Both the position numbers and the translations under genes were made by a program. The notes beneath the pieces were generated by a model. That model saw nothing but the letters and a program-made list of their open reading frames with translations. It ran no database searches and had not been told where the DNA came from. DNA of 40,702 nucleotides from an uncultured Clostridia bacterium (GTDB lineage: Bacteria; Bacillota; Clostridia; Christensenellales; CAG-1252), in NCBI GenBank assembly GCA_945482995.1, contig CALYRM010000008.1, positions 1 through 40,702 on the forward strand, in the 5' to 3' direction. Positions 40,115 through 40,702 of the stretch are shown piece after piece. How positions within the stretch are numbered: the first letter of the stretch is position 1; each line of letters opens with the position of its first letter.

Positions 40115-40516
40115 ATGAAAAAATTAAACGTAGTCGGCGCAATAATAATAGAAAACAATAAACTTTTTTCAGCCAAAAGAGGAGAAGCAAAAAATCCCGA
40201 GGTTGCCTATAAATACGAATTTGTCGGTGGCAAAATCGAAGACGGCGAAAGTGGCGATATAGCGGTAATCCGAGAGTTAAAAGAAGAAATGGATTTAAAA
40301 GTTGAAGTGCTCGAGCATTTTATGACGGTAACCTACGACTATCAAATGTACGAGGTCACACTATCGACCTATCTCTGCAAACGACTATCCGACTATGTTG
40401 TAAAAGAACACGTATCAGCAGATTGGCTATGCTTAGACGAACTTGACATATCCACTTGGGCGCCTGCTGATGAACCGATATTGCAAAAACTAATTGACGA
40501 AGGCTATTTGGGCTAA
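40115..40516 (+). CDS. Nudix hydrolase (MutT-like)
   Basis: This 133-residue pyrophosphohydrolase has the Nudix box GGKIEDGESGDIAVIREL, then KEEMDL (residues 37-60), keeping G-x5-E-x7-REL-x-EE; the usual Gly before the last hydrophobic position is Asp. The fold opens with NVVGAIIIENNKLFSAKRG, as in 8-oxo-dGTP or CTP pyrophosphohydrolases. ATG 40115 follows the Ig-like gene stop codon by one base and has no strong ribosome binding site, so translation is probably coupled. A longer frame from 40025 would lie inside the upstream gene and is rejected. It ends the operon. Confidence 0.9.
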   Translation: MKKLNVVGAIIIENNKLFSAKRGEAKNPEVAYKYEFVGGKIEDGESGDIAVIRELKEEMDLKVEVLEHFMTVTYDYQMYEVTLSTYLCKRLSDYVVKEHVSADWLCLDELDISTWAPADEPILQKLIDEGYLG

Positions 40517-40537
40517 CAAAAAACGGAATAAAAGTAT

Positions 40538-40578
40538 AGCACACTATACTTCGCAGTCGCGAAGCGTAGTGTGCTTTT
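40538..40578 (+). terminator. Terminator of the 33760-40516 operon
   Basis: GCACACTATACTTCGC pairs with GCGAAGCGTAGTGTGC (one mismatch, one wobble) around loop AGTC and is followed by TTTTCTT. Confidence 0.9.
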
Positions 40579-40604
40579 CTTATCCACAAAAATTAAAGAT
40601 TAAA

Positions 40605-40702
40605 GTTATATTTTTAGCCTTGTGGCTAAAAGTGATATGCAAGTATCTTGCGTTATATTTTGACTTAAAGTCAAAGTTATATTATATTTGCCTTAACTTC
40701 TC
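40605..40702. repeat. Array of different mini-palindromes with GTKATAT spacers, cut by window end
   Basis: GTTATAT (40605), GTGATAT (40632), GTTATAT (40652) and GTTATAT (40676) separate three different perfect mini-palindromes: TTTTAGCC-ttgt-GGCTAAAA (40612-40631), GCAAG-tat-CTTGC (40639-40651) and TTTGACT-taa-AGTCAAA (40659-40675). Palindrome and spacer abut with no extra base. The fourth unit (TATATTTGCC...) runs off the window. No gene is visible in it. The spacer is constant while the palindromes share no sequence. Confidence 0.75.

Noticed and set aside
40605-40702. CRISPR or tRNA-like array at the window end
   Set aside because: Constant parts are only 7 nt and the variable parts are palindromes, which does not fit CRISPR; no cloverleaf forms.

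Overview
The window looks like chromosomal DNA from an AT-rich, Gram-positive-type bacterium of the Bacillota, most likely a Clostridia-like anaerobe. The lineage evidence is the gene order mrnC-rlmB-sigH, a formate-tetrahydrofolate ligase, the DapL route to meso-diaminopimelate, a DUF3737 protein, preQ1-I and NiCo riboswitches, Shine-Dalgarno-rich starts, and a 5S rRNA followed by tRNA-Asn. There is no phage, integrase, insertion sequence or CRISPR array. The assignment rests on gene content read by eye, not on a search.

Layout. 1-170: 3' end of 5S rRNA, tRNA-Asn and a terminator. 557-7088: a plus-strand block with Mini-RNase III, RlmB, a SigH-like sigma factor, a CtpE-like P-type ATPase, an alanyl-tRNA editing protein, a SecB-like chaperone and a GNAT acetyltransferase. 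7360-12893: DUF3737 beta-helix protein, flavodoxin-like oxidoreductase, a preQ1 riboswitch with a queuosine-precursor transporter and an SDR enzyme, then a 5'-nucleotidase lipoprotein. 13098-18465 (minus): fhs, a zinc-ribbon membrane protein and a trkA-trkH potassium uptake operon. 18785-21455: dapB-dapF-dapL, with 4-nt overlaps. 21595-24298 (minus): a P-type ATPase under a NiCo (czcD) riboswitch. 24389-28981: VRR-NUC nuclease, repeat-domain lipoprotein, TGS-uridine kinase fusion, nucleoside deaminase and deoxyinosine glycosylase. 29144-30204: rplM-rpsI with a structured leader. 30504-33675: SpoIIQ-like M23 protein, a degenerate phosphodiesterase-like protein on a probably leaderless mRNA, and a lipid kinase. 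33760-40516: an apparent five-gene operon of an alpha-CTD/WG-repeat fusion, ABC ATPase, ABC permease, a 923-residue exported Ig-like/beta-helix protein and a Nudix hydrolase.

The most unusual content is intergenic. (1) Many copies of a GTCAT...ATCT repeat occur only between genes. Different copies carry different stem sequences that still pair, which is direct covariation for a hairpin. (2) The copies are assembled in a fixed modular order with a 3' tail, with tandem 122-bp, 37-bp and 22-bp amplifications and one nested insertion. (3) Short arrays of different mini-palindromes, spaced 16-27 nt apart by a conserved AT-rich motif, occur at 1063-1187 and 18653-18714 (TGAATTG-type spacer) and at 40605-40702 (GTKATAT spacer). 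The last one runs off the window edge. Single GTGAATTG-plus-palindrome units also sit inside the GTCAT clusters. These arrays are my best candidate for an undescribed system.
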